Assembly (NCBI GenBank): GCA_947502495.1
Contig: CANNAC010000001.1
Location: 62,001-126,000, forward strand
Direction of reading: 5' to 3'
From: an uncultured Flavobacteriaceae bacterium
GTDB taxonomy: Bacteria; Bacteroidota; Bacteroidia; Flavobacteriales; Flavobacteriaceae
DNA: 64,000 nucleotides
Shown: positions 35,910 to 45,323 of the stretch, piece after piece
Numbering within the stretch: position 1 is the stretch's first letter
How the letters are laid out: every line of letters starts with the position of its first letter
Notes under the pieces: generated by a model
What the model was told of the DNA's origin: nothing
Database searches by the model: none
The model's input: only the letters and a program-made list of their open reading frames with translations
Made by a program: the position numbers and the translations under genes

Positions 35910-36204
35910 CCTTCTCTGTTTTTAAGCTGTCTTCGTATTCAATAATATAAATCTCTTCGTTATCACGCTTCATATAATATTCTTCGCGTGCAAATTTCTC
36001 TAGTCCTTCGTCTGTACTTAATTTTTTAAGTCCCTTATTATCTTTCTCAATTTCTTTAATATAGAACTCTTTTTCGTCTTCTAGGTCGTTAAGGTCGTTA
36101 TTTAATTCGTTGTGAATGAGTAAGGAATTGGCATCAAAAAACAGCATCCAAATAGCGAATATGGAAAAAATGATAAGGAATATGTTTTTAAAATACTTTA
36201 GCAT
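35902..36204 (-). CDS. Septum formation initiator, FtsB/DivIC-like
   Basis: 100 residues: short cytosolic N-terminus, one transmembrane helix (about 5-22), coiled coil (about 30-60, NELNDLEDEKEFYIKEIEKD), then FAREEYYMKRDNEEIYIIEY typical of DivIC/FtsB. Part of the divisome at midcell. Overlaps udk by 1 bp upstream and the mutase small subunit by 8 bp downstream. Confidence 0.87.
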   Translation of the reverse strand: MLKYFKNIFLIIFSIFAIWMLFFDANSLLIHNELNNDLNDLEDEKEFYIKEIEKDNKGLKKLSTDEGLEKFAREEYYMKRDNEEIYIIEYEDSLKTEKDD

Positions 36205-36812
36205 TAACTTATTCTTTCGTTTATAATAGTTCGAACTATATCTACAGCAACGGTATTGTATTTATTGTTTGGTATAATAATATCTGCATACTCTTTCATT
36301 GGTTCAATAAATTGTTGATGCATTGGTTTTAATGTGTTTTGGTAACGCGTTAACACTTCGTCTATATTTCTACCGCGTTCTGCAATATCACGTTTTAGTC
36401 TTCGTATTAAACGCTCATCGCTATCTGCATGTACAAATATTTTAATATCAAACATGTCACGTAATTCGCGATTGGTAAGTATTAAAATACCTTCTACAAT
36501 CATTACTTTTCTTGGCATGGTACGAATAGTATCACCAGTTCTGTTGTGCTTTACAAAAGAGTATACTGGTTGATCTATTGGGTTTCCGTTTTTTAATTCT
36601 TTTAAATGTTCTGCTATTAAATCGAAATCGATACTTCTAGGATGGTCGAAATTGATTTTTGTTCTTTCGTTTAACGAAAGGTGAGACGTATCTTTATAAT
36701 AATGATCTTGTGAGATTACACCAACTTCTCCTTCGGGTAATTCGTTAAGTATTTGGTCTACAACAGTTGTTTTACCACAACCGGTTCCTCCAGCAATTCC
36801 TATAATAAGCAT
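36204..36812 (-). CDS. udk: Uridine kinase
   Basis: 202 residues. Walker A GIAGGTGCGKTT at the N-terminus, SQDHYYKD, FDHPRSIDFDL and the lid region RLIRRLKRDIAERGR. Phosphorylates uridine and cytidine with GTP or ATP for pyrimidine salvage. First gene of the udk-divIC-mutA run. Confidence 0.95.
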   Translation of the reverse strand: MLIIGIAGGTGCGKTTVVDQILNELPEGEVGVISQDHYYKDTSHLSLNERTKINFDHPRSIDFDLIAEHLKELKNGNPIDQPVYSFVKHNRTGDTIRTMPRKVMIVEGILILTNRELRDMFDIKIFVHADSDERLIRRLKRDIAERGRNIDEVLTRYQNTLKPMHQQFIEPMKEYADIIIPNNKYNTVAVDIVRTIINERIS

Positions 36813-36847
36813 GAATATTTATTTTGATTTGATAGGCAAATTTAAGA

Positions 36848-37954
36848 TTATTTCTTCGGAATTATTTTAACTATTCCAACATTTTCTATACCAGCATAAA
36901 TATAACCGTCTGGACCTTGACGTACACTGCGTAATCTGCCAATACCATCTAATAATCTTTCTTCAAAAACAACCTTATTTTTTTTAAGTACACATCGGTC
37001 TAAATACTGAAATTTTAAAGATCCAACCAACAAGTTTCCTTTCCAATCGGGGTATATGTCGCTTGTTATAAAGCTCATACCGCTTGGTGCTATAGAAGGA
37101 TCCCAATAATGAAGTGGTTGTTCCATTCCTGGTAAATTGGTTTTGTCGGTGATTTTTGTTCCATGATAATTAATACCATAGGTTATTTCTGGCCAGCCAT
37201 AATTTTTACCAGCTTTAATAATATTTATTTCATCGCCACCACGTGGACCATGTTCATGCGTCCAAATTTCTCCAGTAATAGGATGTTTCGTCATGCCTTG
37301 CGGATTTCTATGTCCGTAAGAGTAAATCGCCTTTTTTGCATTCGGGATATTTATAAACGGATTGTCTTTAGGGATAGAACCATCATCATGTAGTCTATAT
37401 ATTTTTCCGCCATCGCGGGTAATATCTTGCGGATTAATATCTCGCTCTCCACGTTCGCCAATAGAAAAATACAAATAGTTTTGGTTATCAAATGCTATTC
37501 TAGATCCAAAATGTTGTCCTGCAGTGGTGTTTGGTAAGGCTTTGTAAAGCACTTCTTGGTTTGTAAGTGCGTTATTTTTCAGTTTTGCTCGCATAATAGA
37601 AGTATGTGCGCCATCCTTTTCATCATTAGAAGAAGCATAAGAAATATATAGCCAACCGTTTTCTTTATAATTGGGATGTAGTTCTATATCCATTAAGCCA
37701 CCTTGCCCAAGGAGCTCTATTTCGGGCAAATTAGAAATAGTTGTTTTCTTGCCTTCTTGGAAAAGAATCATTTTTCCTGATTTTTCATTAATTAAAATGG
37801 AACCATCTGGAAGAAAAGTAAATCCCCATGGATTTTGTAATTCAGGAACAATTATCTCATGTGCATGTGCCGTATTTACTGGGTTTTTGTCTTGAGCGCA
37901 AGAATTAAAACTAAGTGAAATTAAAGCTAATAAAAGGAGTAAATGATGCTTCAT
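36848..37954 (-). CDS. PQQ-dependent sugar dehydrogenase-like lipoprotein
   Basis: 368 residues with lipobox FNSC (Cys19). A six-bladed beta-propeller of the soluble glucose-dehydrogenase family: LQNPWGFTFLPDGS, GQGGLMDIELHP, GQHFGSRIAFD, SYGHRNPQG, WTHEHGPRGGDE and the final PDGYIYAG. The His in GHRNPQG and the EHGPRGGDE loop are typical PQQ/Ca sites. Aldose oxidation is expected, but the substrate is unknown. Single gene next to tRNA-Pro. Confidence 0.88.
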   Translation of the reverse strand: MKHHLLLLLALISLSFNSCAQDKNPVNTAHAHEIIVPELQNPWGFTFLPDGSILINEKSGKMILFQEGKKTTISNLPEIELLGQGGLMDIELHPNYKENGWLYISYASSNDEKDGAHTSIMRAKLKNNALTNQEVLYKALPNTTAGQHFGSRIAFDNQNYLYFSIGERGERDINPQDITRDGGKIYRLHDDGSIPKDNPFINIPNAKKAIYSYGHRNPQGMTKHPITGEIWTHEHGPRGGDEINIIKAGKNYGWPEITYGINYHGTKITDKTNLPGMEQPLHYWDPSIAPSGMSFITSDIYPDWKGNLLVGSLKFQYLDRCVLKKNKVVFEERLLDGIGRLRSVRQGPDGYIYAGIENVGIVKIIPKK

Positions 37955-38052
37955 AATTAAAAATATAAAAAGTATTTACAATTTACATCTTTTTATAGTT
38001 TGTTTTTCAAGAAAAGGTATATATTTGCAATCCTTAAATGATAAAACATTTT

Positions 38053-38127
38053 CGGGGTGTAGCGTAGCCCGGTTATCGCGCCACGTTTGGGACGTGGAGG
38101 CCGCAGGTTCGAATCCTGCCACCCCGA
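38053..38127 (+). tRNA. tRNA-Pro (anticodon TGG)
   Basis: A 75-nt cloverleaf: acceptor CGGGGTG/CACCCCG, D arm with CCCGGTTA loop, anticodon stem CCACG/CGTGG with loop TTTGGGA (anticodon TGG), T arm GCAGG-TTCGAAT-CCTGC, discriminator A. CCA is not encoded. Reads CCA and, by wobble, other Pro codons. Confidence 0.97.
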
Positions 38128-38132
38128 CTACT

Positions 38133-38160
38133 AAAGCTCAACTTCACGTTGGGCTTTTTT
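38133..38160. terminator. Terminator after tRNA-Pro
   Basis: AAAGCTCAAC-TTCAC-GTTGGGCTTT hairpin with one G-T pair, then a run of T. Confidence 0.85.
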
Positions 38161-38176
38161 TATACATACACTTTTC

Positions 38177-39541
38177 TTATTTATTTATATAAACGGTTTT
38201 GATGTTCACAAATTCGTGAATACCTTCTTTAGATAATTCTCTACCGTAACCAGAAGCTTTTGTACCACCAAAAGGTAATCTAGGATCCGATTTTACCATC
38301 TCATTAATAAAGAAAGCACCATCGGGTATTTTAGAAATAGCTCTGGCTGCTGTTTCTATGTCTTCGGTAAAAAGCATGGTGCCCAATCCAAATCTAGAAT
38401 CTGTTGCTAATGCTAATGCTTCCTCTAAATCTTTTACTTTGAATATTGGTGCCACTGGACCAAAAGTTTCTTCTTTAAATACAGCCATATTCTTGTTTAA
38501 TGCTGTTAGAATGGTAGGTGCAAAATAAGCTTTGTCCCTTTTGTTTCCAGCAATCACTTTAGCTCCTTTACTAATAGCGTCTTCAACTTGCTTTTGTAAA
38601 TCTATGGCAAGGTCTTCTCTAGCAAGTGTTGCTATTTCTGTTTCTTCGTGTAATGGATCGCCGTATTTTAATGCTTTTACTCTGGTTGTAAACTGCTCGA
38701 GAAAGGTATTATAAATATTTTCCGTTACTATAAAACGTTTTGCTGCAATACAACTCTGTCCTGTATTTTGCATACGTGCTTTTACCATCGTATCGATATA
38801 CTTTTCTAGATTTGCATCATCTAATACAATACAGGCATTATTTCCGCCTAATTCTAATACTGCCTTTTTTAAATTTTCACCAGCAATTTTAGCAATGGTT
38901 TTTCCTGCTTTCTCGCTTCCTGTTAAGGAAACGGCTTGAATACTATCTTCTTTTAAAATAGCTTCTATATTTTTATGATCTGTAATTAAGGTTTGAAAAC
39001 ATCCTTTTGGATATCCTGCGGCTTCAAATATATCTTGAATAGCCAAAGCACAACCACTAACATTAGAAGCGTGTTTTAAAACGGCTGTATTTCCTGCAGT
39101 TAATGTTGGTGCCGCAAAACGAAAGACTTGCCAAAAGGGATAGTTCCATGGCATAACTGCTAGTATTACTCCTAAAGGATCATAACTTATAAAACTTTCG
39201 TGTGCATCGGTTTCAATTATTTGATCTGCTAAAAAGGTTTCGGCATTGGTAGCATAAAAATCACAGAGAAAAATACATTTGTTAATTTCGGCCCTGCTTT
39301 CTTTAATAGGTTTACCCATTTCTAAGGTAATTAGTTGGCTTAATTCTTCTAGACGGGCTTCTAAAATATTACCTACTTTAATTAATAGTCGTGCTCTTTT
39401 ACTAACATCTATGGTGCTCCAATCTTTAAAAGTATTTTTAGCTATTTTTAATTTCGAAAACACTTCCTCTTGACTATTTAAAGTATAACTTTTTATAACT
39501 TGTTGGTTGTATGGGTTTACGGATTTTATTATGTCTGACAT
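38177..39541 (-). CDS. NAD(P)-dependent aldehyde dehydrogenase, succinate-semialdehyde type
   Basis: 454 residues of the ALDH superfamily: MPWNYPFWQ, SLTGSEKAGK, catalytic-base segment LELGGNNACIVL, catalytic Cys in NTGQSCIAAKR, and the end FVNIKTVYINK. It lacks the longer N-terminus of some relatives. Best match is the succinate-semialdehyde dehydrogenase subfamily; the natural aldehyde is not proven. Confidence 0.88.
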   Translation of the reverse strand: MSDIIKSVNPYNQQVIKSYTLNSQEEVFSKLKIAKNTFKDWSTIDVSKRARLLIKVGNILEARLEELSQLITLEMGKPIKESRAEINKCIFLCDFYATNAETFLADQIIETDAHESFISYDPLGVILAVMPWNYPFWQVFRFAAPTLTAGNTAVLKHASNVSGCALAIQDIFEAAGYPKGCFQTLITDHKNIEAILKEDSIQAVSLTGSEKAGKTIAKIAGENLKKAVLELGGNNACIVLDDANLEKYIDTMVKARMQNTGQSCIAAKRFIVTENIYNTFLEQFTTRVKALKYGDPLHEETEIATLAREDLAIDLQKQVEDAISKGAKVIAGNKRDKAYFAPTILTALNKNMAVFKEETFGPVAPIFKVKDLEEALALATDSRFGLGTMLFTEDIETAARAISKIPDGAFFINEMVKSDPRLPFGGTKASGYGRELSKEGIHEFVNIKTVYINK

Positions 39542-39732
39542 ATTGTTAGGTTTTAATTAAATAGATTACTAAATTACAGTTAAGATAATTATAGTATTAA
39601 CTTTTTTGTGAAAAGTCTTAACGTTATCACAATTTTTTTTGAGGTAAAAATTGATTGTATTGCGTTAAGGCTTGTTTTGCTTTGATTGTATATTTACAGT
39701 AAATAAATGTTTAACCAATAAAAAGAAAAATT

Positions 39733-40065
39733 ATGAGCAATTCAAATAGTACATTATTAGGAATTTTAGCAGGAACCGCAATTGGAGCTACCTTAGGTAT
39801 CTTATTTGCCCCAGATAAAGGTTCTAATACTAGACAACGCATTTCTGAAGAAGCACATGCAGCTAAGGACAAATTAGCTGAAACGGCAATGGAACTAAAA
39901 GAAAAAGCAGTAACAACTGCAGCCTTAAAAAAGGAAACTTTAGAGGATCAAGTAGAATCTATAGTATCTAGTGCAAGTTATAAAGCAGAAGATGTGATCG
40001 CTACTTTAGAGGAAAAACTGAAGGATTTAAAAGCGAAAAATAAGAAATTACAAAAAACGTCATAA
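39733..40065 (+). CDS. YtxH-like protein
   Basis: 110 residues: an N-terminal Gly-rich hydrophobic segment (LGILAGTAIGATLGILFAPDKGSNTRQRI) followed by a long amphipathic, Lys/Glu/Ala-rich helix. This is the YtxH general-stress family layout. It is the first of a three-gene run with a holin-like protein and a 66-residue protein, probably responding to envelope or general stress. Confidence 0.85.
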   Translation: MSNSNSTLLGILAGTAIGATLGILFAPDKGSNTRQRISEEAHAAKDKLAETAMELKEKAVTTAALKKETLEDQVESIVSSASYKAEDVIATLEEKLKDLKAKNKKLQKTS

Positions 40066-40068
40066 TAG

Positions 40069-40416
40069 ATGAGCGTATTTGAATCTTTAAATAACACGTC
40101 GGATAAAGCTACAGATCTCGGTGAAAAGTATTTAAAAACATCACAAGAATATATCAAGCTTAAGGCATTTCAGCAATTAACTTTTTCATTTAGTTTAATT
40201 GTGAAGCTTTTTGCTGTTGGAGGTCTCGTGTTTTTAGGACTTATATTCTTAGCGATTTCTGGAGCTATTGCCATTGGTAATGCACTAGATAGCTTAACGC
40301 TAGGTTGCCTAATTGTTGGTTTTGTTTTCGTGATTCTAGCCATATTAGTATATGTTTTTAGAAAGCATATCGATCGAAAAATAATCCAAAAAATTTCCAT
40401 TAAATTTTTTAATTAA
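40069..40416 (+). CDS. Holin-superfamily-like (phage_holin_3_6 type) membrane protein
   Basis: 115 residues: a polar N-terminus (1-38), then two long membrane helices (about 42-66 and 76-98) with a GNALDSLTLGCLIVG turn and a basic tail. Proteins like this follow YtxH genes in many Bacteroidota and are not part of prophages. It lies 3 bp after ytxH. Confidence 0.75.
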   Translation: MSVFESLNNTSDKATDLGEKYLKTSQEYIKLKAFQQLTFSFSLIVKLFAVGGLVFLGLIFLAISGAIAIGNALDSLTLGCLIVGFVFVILAILVYVFRKHIDRKIIQKISIKFFN

Positions 40417-40421
40417 TTCCT

Positions 40422-40622
40422 ATGAAAACCTATAATTCCTTTAAAGATATTGATAATGACTTGAAAAAGTTGGATCTAGAGCGTCAAATAGCTTGGGAAG
40501 AACTGAAACTTGTTAAAGAAGAGTTTAAAGAAGATTTACAACCTTTAAATTGGATAAGTTCTGCATTAAAGGTTGTCGGGAAAATGGGTGGTTTTATGTT
40601 ATTGAAAAAAATCATTAAATGA
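40422..40622 (+). CDS. Small basic/amphipathic protein of the ytxH run
   Basis: 66 residues: a charged helix (NDLKKLDLERQIAWEELKLVKEEFKED) then a short hydrophobic C-terminus (GGFMLLKKIIK). It is 5 bp from the holin-like gene and ends before a hairpin. No known function. Confidence 0.7.
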   Translation: MKTYNSFKDIDNDLKKLDLERQIAWEELKLVKEEFKEDLQPLNWISSALKVVGKMGGFMLLKKIIK

Positions 40623-40648
40623 TAAAATAACATTGCATACTATGCTTT

Positions 40649-40678
40649 CTAAATGCATGTAACATTTAGATGTTTTTT
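40649..40678 (+). terminator. Terminator of the ytxH run
   Basis: CTAAATG-CATGTAA-CATTTAG stem followed within 4 bp by TTTTTT. Confidence 0.6.
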
Positions 40679-40772
40679 AAGTTATTCTCTTAATGCTCTA
40701 AATATATAGCATATAATCTTATGCAATATTTATAAGTATAACTTCACACTATCTTATTCCTAAATCTAATCT

Positions 40773-42317
40773 ATGCGTTGGTCTAAAAAAATAATAAGCT
40801 TATTTTTAATTGTTGGTATAGGAGGCTTGTTTTTTATTCAAAATAAATTCAAAGCAGAAGTAATTCTTGCCGTAGATACTAAACTACCTAAAAATATAAA
40901 ACTGGAATATGCTAAAATACATGCAAATGTATTTACCGGTACAGTGGGTCTAGACAGTTTATCGGCAAAAGTATTCTCTGCAGACAAAAACCTAATGACA
41001 ACATTAGAAGCTAAGCATTTTAAAATTGATGGTTTTAGTGTCTGGCAGTTTCTTTTGCATGAAACTATAGCAATAGATAATATTATTTTTACGCAGCCAC
41101 AACTGGAATACTATAACTATTCTGAAAAACAATGGGAACAAAAAGGTACTACTGCAAAGACTTCTTTTAATAAAGAGGTTATTATAGATAATGTTTCGGT
41201 AGTAAATGGCGCTTTACAAGTGAAAGATGTGGATGCAGACCAGATAGTTGCTAGTGTAAATGCTATCGATTTTAGTATAAGCGGACTTCAGTTAAATGCG
41301 GAAACAATAGCCAAAAAAATACCATTCAATTATCAAGATTATCATCTTTCAACAAAACAGCTTTTTACGAATTTAAGTGCTTATGAAGTTTTGATAATTG
41401 ACAATTTGAGCCTTAAAAATGAAGTGTTACAACTGAAAAATATCTTCTTAGAAACAAAATATTCAAAAGAAATATTGTCCACAAAAATAGAAGTAGAGCG
41501 CGACCATGTAACGCTTCGTATTCCGGAATTAATTATTGACAAATTAGACTTCGGATTTCATAAAGATGTTTTTTTCGTAACCGTAGATTCCGCAAAAATA
41601 GAACAACCCAATTTAAGTATTTATAGAGATAAACGAGTTGCAGATGATATGCGAATCAAAAATATGTATAGCAAAATGTTACGCGATTTTCCAATAGATT
41701 TGTCTATACATCGCTTAGATCTTAGTAATGGTAATGTCACGTATGCGGAAAGAGTAGATGCTACCACGCAAGCCGGAGAACTGTTTTTTAAATCGGTAAA
41801 TGCTAGCATAACGAATCTAGGAAATACCTATAAAAACGGGGAGAAAACAAAAATTGTGGTCCGTTCTAATTTTATGGGTAAAGCACCAATGCATTTAAAT
41901 ATTGATTTTGACGTTACTAACCAGCAAGATGCCTTTTTAGCTTCCGGAGCATTTGAGAATTTTCATGCTAAAATAGTAAATAGCTTTTTCGAGACGAATT
42001 TAAACGCAAAAGCGGAAGGAGAAATAGAACAAATTTATTTTACCTTTAGCGGGAATAATATAAACGCAAAAGGAGATTTGAAAATGAAATATGAAGCATT
42101 TCAATTTCAAATATTAAATAATAGAAACAAGGTCAATACCTTTTTAACAGCTATTGGTAATGTTTTTGTAAATGATGGGTCTAAAACAGATAAAGATGGA
42201 TACCGTAATGGCGAAATAGGAGCGAACCGTAATACAACAAAATCCTTTTTTAATTATTTGTGGATTAATGTACAGAGTGGTTTAATAAGCACATTAACAG
42301 GAAAAGGAAGTAAATAA
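40773..42317 (+). CDS. AsmA/DUF748-like envelope protein (1)
   Basis: 514 residues with an N-terminal signal anchor (5-23) and a long beta-rich extracytoplasmic region: repeated 'substrate tube' type segments (ASVNAIDFSISGLQLNAE; IDNLSLKNEVLQLKNIF; AGELFFKSVNASITNL). The end (NGEIGANRNTTKSFFNYLWINVQSGL) is like DUF748/AsmA proteins, which help lipid or outer-membrane homeostasis. Paired with the next gene, 21 bp away. Confidence 0.65.
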   Translation: MRWSKKIISLFLIVGIGGLFFIQNKFKAEVILAVDTKLPKNIKLEYAKIHANVFTGTVGLDSLSAKVFSADKNLMTTLEAKHFKIDGFSVWQFLLHETIAIDNIIFTQPQLEYYNYSEKQWEQKGTTAKTSFNKEVIIDNVSVVNGALQVKDVDADQIVASVNAIDFSISGLQLNAETIAKKIPFNYQDYHLSTKQLFTNLSAYEVLIIDNLSLKNEVLQLKNIFLETKYSKEILSTKIEVERDHVTLRIPELIIDKLDFGFHKDVFFVTVDSAKIEQPNLSIYRDKRVADDMRIKNMYSKMLRDFPIDLSIHRLDLSNGNVTYAERVDATTQAGELFFKSVNASITNLGNTYKNGEKTKIVVRSNFMGKAPMHLNIDFDVTNQQDAFLASGAFENFHAKIVNSFFETNLNAKAEGEIEQIYFTFSGNNINAKGDLKMKYEAFQFQILNNRNKVNTFLTAIGNVFVNDGSKTDKDGYRNGEIGANRNTTKSFFNYLWINVQSGLISTLTGKGSK

Positions 42318-42338
42318 AATTAAATTTTAAAGTCCCAG

Positions 42339-43421
42339 ATGAACAAACGTAAAATATATAAAAAGAAGAGATATCTAATTCCTTTTCTACTTGTGGTAAC
42401 CGTATTAATGCTTAGATTAATGTTGCCATTTATTGTGAAAAACCACGTAAACAAAGTACTTGCAGGTATTCCTGGTTATTACGGACAAGTAGAAGATATT
42501 GATATTTCTTTAATACGCGGTGCTTATGTAATTGATAATTTGTACTTGAATAAAGTAAATGCATCTTCTCAAGTGCCATTTTTAAACTTCCCGAAAACCG
42601 ATATTTCTATAGAATGGAAATCCTTGTTTAAAGGTGAAATTGTAAGTGAAATAGTAATGACTAGCCCAGAAGTTATTTATGTATTTGAAGATCAATCGGA
42701 AAAAGAAAATACTTCTGATATTGATGATTGGTCCAAAGCACTAACAGATTTAGTTCCTATAGATATTAATAACTTAGAGATTCGTGACGGTAAGTTTGCG
42801 TTTGTTGAAGTTACTGCAGACCCAACCATAGACCTGCATTTAGATAAAGTACAACTGTCTATGTCTAATTTAAGAAATGTAGTTGAAAAATCGGTAAAAT
42901 TACCATCTACCATTCATGCAACAGCTATTTCTGTTGGAGAAGGAAACTTTAAGTTAGATGGAAAAATGAATATTATTAAGAAAATTCCAGATATGGATAT
43001 TTCTTTTTCCCTGGAAAACGCAACGGTTACAGCTTTAAATGATTTTACAAATCACTACGCTGGTATTGATTTTACAAAAGGAGATTTTAATGTTTTTAGT
43101 GAAGTTGCTATTGCAGATGGTTATCTAAAAGGTTACGTGAAACCTATTTTAAAAGATGCTGTTTTAATTGGAAAAGAAGATGGTTTTGTAGAAACGCTTT
43201 GGGAAGGATTTGTTGGCTTTTTTAAGTTTGTTTTAAAAAATCAAAAGGAAAATACGTTGGCTACCAAAGTCCCGATTGCTGGAGATTTGAATACTGTAGA
43301 TTCTAAAGTTTGGCCAACAATTACTAACATTTTTAAAAATGCTTGGGTAGAGGCATTTAAAAATGTAATTGATAATGATATCGATTTTAAGGATGCCGAA
43401 AAAGAATCGGGTAAAGAATAA
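42339..43421 (+). CDS. DUF748 domain envelope protein (2)
   Basis: 360 residues with a signal anchor (about 10-30). The VNKVLAGIPGYYGQVEDIDISLIRGAYVIDNLYLNK start and the KTDISIEWKSLFKGEIVSEI block are characteristic of DUF748. The C-terminus is helical (ENTLATKVPIAGDLNTVDSKVWPTITNIFKNAWVEAF). Probably periplasmic, membrane-tethered; cargo unknown. Same operon as the preceding AsmA-like gene. Confidence 0.8.
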   Translation: MNKRKIYKKKRYLIPFLLVVTVLMLRLMLPFIVKNHVNKVLAGIPGYYGQVEDIDISLIRGAYVIDNLYLNKVNASSQVPFLNFPKTDISIEWKSLFKGEIVSEIVMTSPEVIYVFEDQSEKENTSDIDDWSKALTDLVPIDINNLEIRDGKFAFVEVTADPTIDLHLDKVQLSMSNLRNVVEKSVKLPSTIHATAISVGEGNFKLDGKMNIIKKIPDMDISFSLENATVTALNDFTNHYAGIDFTKGDFNVFSEVAIADGYLKGYVKPILKDAVLIGKEDGFVETLWEGFVGFFKFVLKNQKENTLATKVPIAGDLNTVDSKVWPTITNIFKNAWVEAFKNVIDNDIDFKDAEKESGKE

Positions 43422-43431
43422 GGAGTAATTT

Positions 43432-44466
43432 TTAAGATTCTTCTTCTATCAGAACTACAATTTGCTTCTTAAACTCATTAGGTGTAATATTATATTTGTT
43501 TTTAAAAATTTTAGAAAAATAACTTCTGCTAGTAAAACCAATAGAATATACTATTTGCGAAATATTTAGATTCGAGTTATTCATTAAATCTCTCGCTTTT
43601 TCTAGCCTAACGTGTCTAATGTATTCGGTTACGGTTCTTGCAAATAAAAATTTAAAACCTTCTTGTAACTTCGCTTGGGATAAGCCTGTTTTTTGTGATA
43701 ATTCATCTAAAGAATAATTATCAGAAGGTGTTTTAACTATCTTTTTACCAAGTTTTTTTATTAATTTTAACTCTGATTTTTGCAATCCAATTTCAAGAAC
43801 ATTCGCATTGTCGTATTTGTTATAGAACTCAATATGCATCGACAAAAGATGGTATAATTCGCCTTCTGCTTTTAGCAGCCTAATCATGCCTTTCGCTTTT
43901 ATATCTTGTAAGGCTTTTACACGATCTGCCATTTTAAGACTAATAGGTCCGTAGTAAGCAAACTTCTCTTCATGCTCTTTATCTACAAAAACATCATGTA
44001 GTTTTTTGTTTAGCATGTGCGCAATATTAATTCTTTTGTTTAAAAATTGTTTGCGTACAATTCTAATGGTATTCAATTCGATATGTATTCCTTCCGGAAA
44101 ACTAAAATGGTGCGATGCATCACTATCACAAGTGCCAATAAAAGAATGAAACTGCTCAATAGTAGTATATTCTTTTTGATTGCTAAATTTATGCTGAAAA
44201 GAGCCATTTAGTGAATACGTAAAATGTATTGGATTAAAGCTGGAAGGATCTGATACCACTTTAGTGTCTTGCAAAAACACTAAGTTATATTCAATTAAGC
44301 TAACACCCCAATCAAAGGTCATTAGTCTAATGCATCCTTTGGCAAAATCGTTATCTAGATTCAAAGTGTATTCACCCCATTTTTGAGTGATATCTCCGCC
44401 AATTTGCTCTTTAAATTGCTTAATACTGTCTACAGTATTTTCCGCATTAATTTGGATGATTTTCAT
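43432..44466 (-). CDS. AraC-family transcriptional regulator
   Basis: 344 residues. The N-terminal part (1-235) is an unrecognised ligand-binding domain; the C-terminal AraC HTH pair (about 245-340) has LDELSQKTGLSQAKLQEGFKFLF and NISQIVYSIGFTSRSYFSKIFKNKYNITPNEFK. It is convergent with the DUF748 gene and divergent from DUF2383, across a 269-bp gap, so could control the stress-type genes to its right. Confidence 0.88.
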   Translation of the reverse strand: MKIIQINAENTVDSIKQFKEQIGGDITQKWGEYTLNLDNDFAKGCIRLMTFDWGVSLIEYNLVFLQDTKVVSDPSSFNPIHFTYSLNGSFQHKFSNQKEYTTIEQFHSFIGTCDSDASHHFSFPEGIHIELNTIRIVRKQFLNKRINIAHMLNKKLHDVFVDKEHEEKFAYYGPISLKMADRVKALQDIKAKGMIRLLKAEGELYHLLSMHIEFYNKYDNANVLEIGLQKSELKLIKKLGKKIVKTPSDNYSLDELSQKTGLSQAKLQEGFKFLFARTVTEYIRHVRLEKARDLMNNSNLNISQIVYSIGFTSRSYFSKIFKNKYNITPNEFKKQIVVLIEEES

Positions 44467-44735
44467 TTAATAATGTAGAATATAAAGCGTTTATTTTTAG
44501 TAATAATATCAAGGTAAAGATATATTAAAATTATGATACTAAATATAGCTAGATTATGTTAATGATTTCTTAATTACGTAAATGAGCTAAAATGCATGTG
44601 ATGTGCGTTAATAGCTTTAGTTTTTTAGTGTTAATTTTATAGTATAACGCAGTAGTTCTTCCACGAGCTATACGTTTAGATAATAAACAACATATATCTT
44701 AAAATAAAATGTTGCTAATATAAAACCATTTAGAA

Positions 44736-45185
44736 ATGAGCAATTACACAGATAGACTAGGAAACAGATTAAATGCTTTATTAGAGAAAAACTATGATGC
44801 CGAAAAAGGCTATAAAAAAGCAGCAGCAAATGCGAAACATATTGGACTAAAAAACTTTTTTAATAAAAAAGCACAGGAGCGATATGATTTTGGTCATGAA
44901 TTAAAAACAGAAATTAAAGCCTTTGGTCAACCAGTAGAAAATGAAGGAAGTCTTACAGGAACAGCGCATAGAGCCTGGATGGATGTAATAGCTGCCTTAT
45001 CAACAGATAACGATGAGTCGATGTTAGAAGAAGCTATTAGAGGAGAAAAAGCAGCTATAGCAGAATATGAAGAAGTTATCGAAGAAATAGGTTTGCCTTT
45101 AAATACTAAAAATATGCTTTACAATCAAAAAAGCCACATTGAAAAAGAACTTAGTACCATTAAAAGATTAGAAGATTTAAAATAA
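44736..45185 (+). CDS. DUF2383 / PA2169-family ferritin-like four-helix bundle protein
   Basis: 149 residues, all helical: NRLNALLEKNYDAEKGYKKAAANAKHIGLKNFFNKKAQERYDFGHELKTEIKAFG and GEKAAIAEYEEVIEEIGLP. The family has the spacing of ferritin-like proteins (Glu/Tyr/His on helices) and is often stress-induced. A strong terminator follows, so the gene is monocistronic. Confidence 0.88.
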   Translation: MSNYTDRLGNRLNALLEKNYDAEKGYKKAAANAKHIGLKNFFNKKAQERYDFGHELKTEIKAFGQPVENEGSLTGTAHRAWMDVIAALSTDNDESMLEEAIRGEKAAIAEYEEVIEEIGLPLNTKNMLYNQKSHIEKELSTIKRLEDLK

Positions 45186-45210
45186 AAAGAAGACTTACCG
45201 GTTCATTAAA

Positions 45211-45243
45211 AAGGAAATGCCAATGCGGTATTTCCTTTTTTTT
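45211..45243 (+). terminator. Terminator after DUF2383
   Basis: AAGGAAATGCC-AATGC-GGTATTTCCTT hairpin with one G-T pair, followed by a T-run. Confidence 0.85.
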
Positions 45244-45323
45244 GGTAAAGTCTATAGAGCACGGATTTTTATCCATTGCATCAAGATGTTTAGTGGATTA
45301 TTCTTTTATTAAAAATAAAAGTT

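Noticed and set aside
38053-38127. tRNA with anticodon GGG
   Set aside because: Placing the 7-nt loop TTTGGGA between the CCACG/CGTGG stems gives TGG at positions 34-36, with G at 37.
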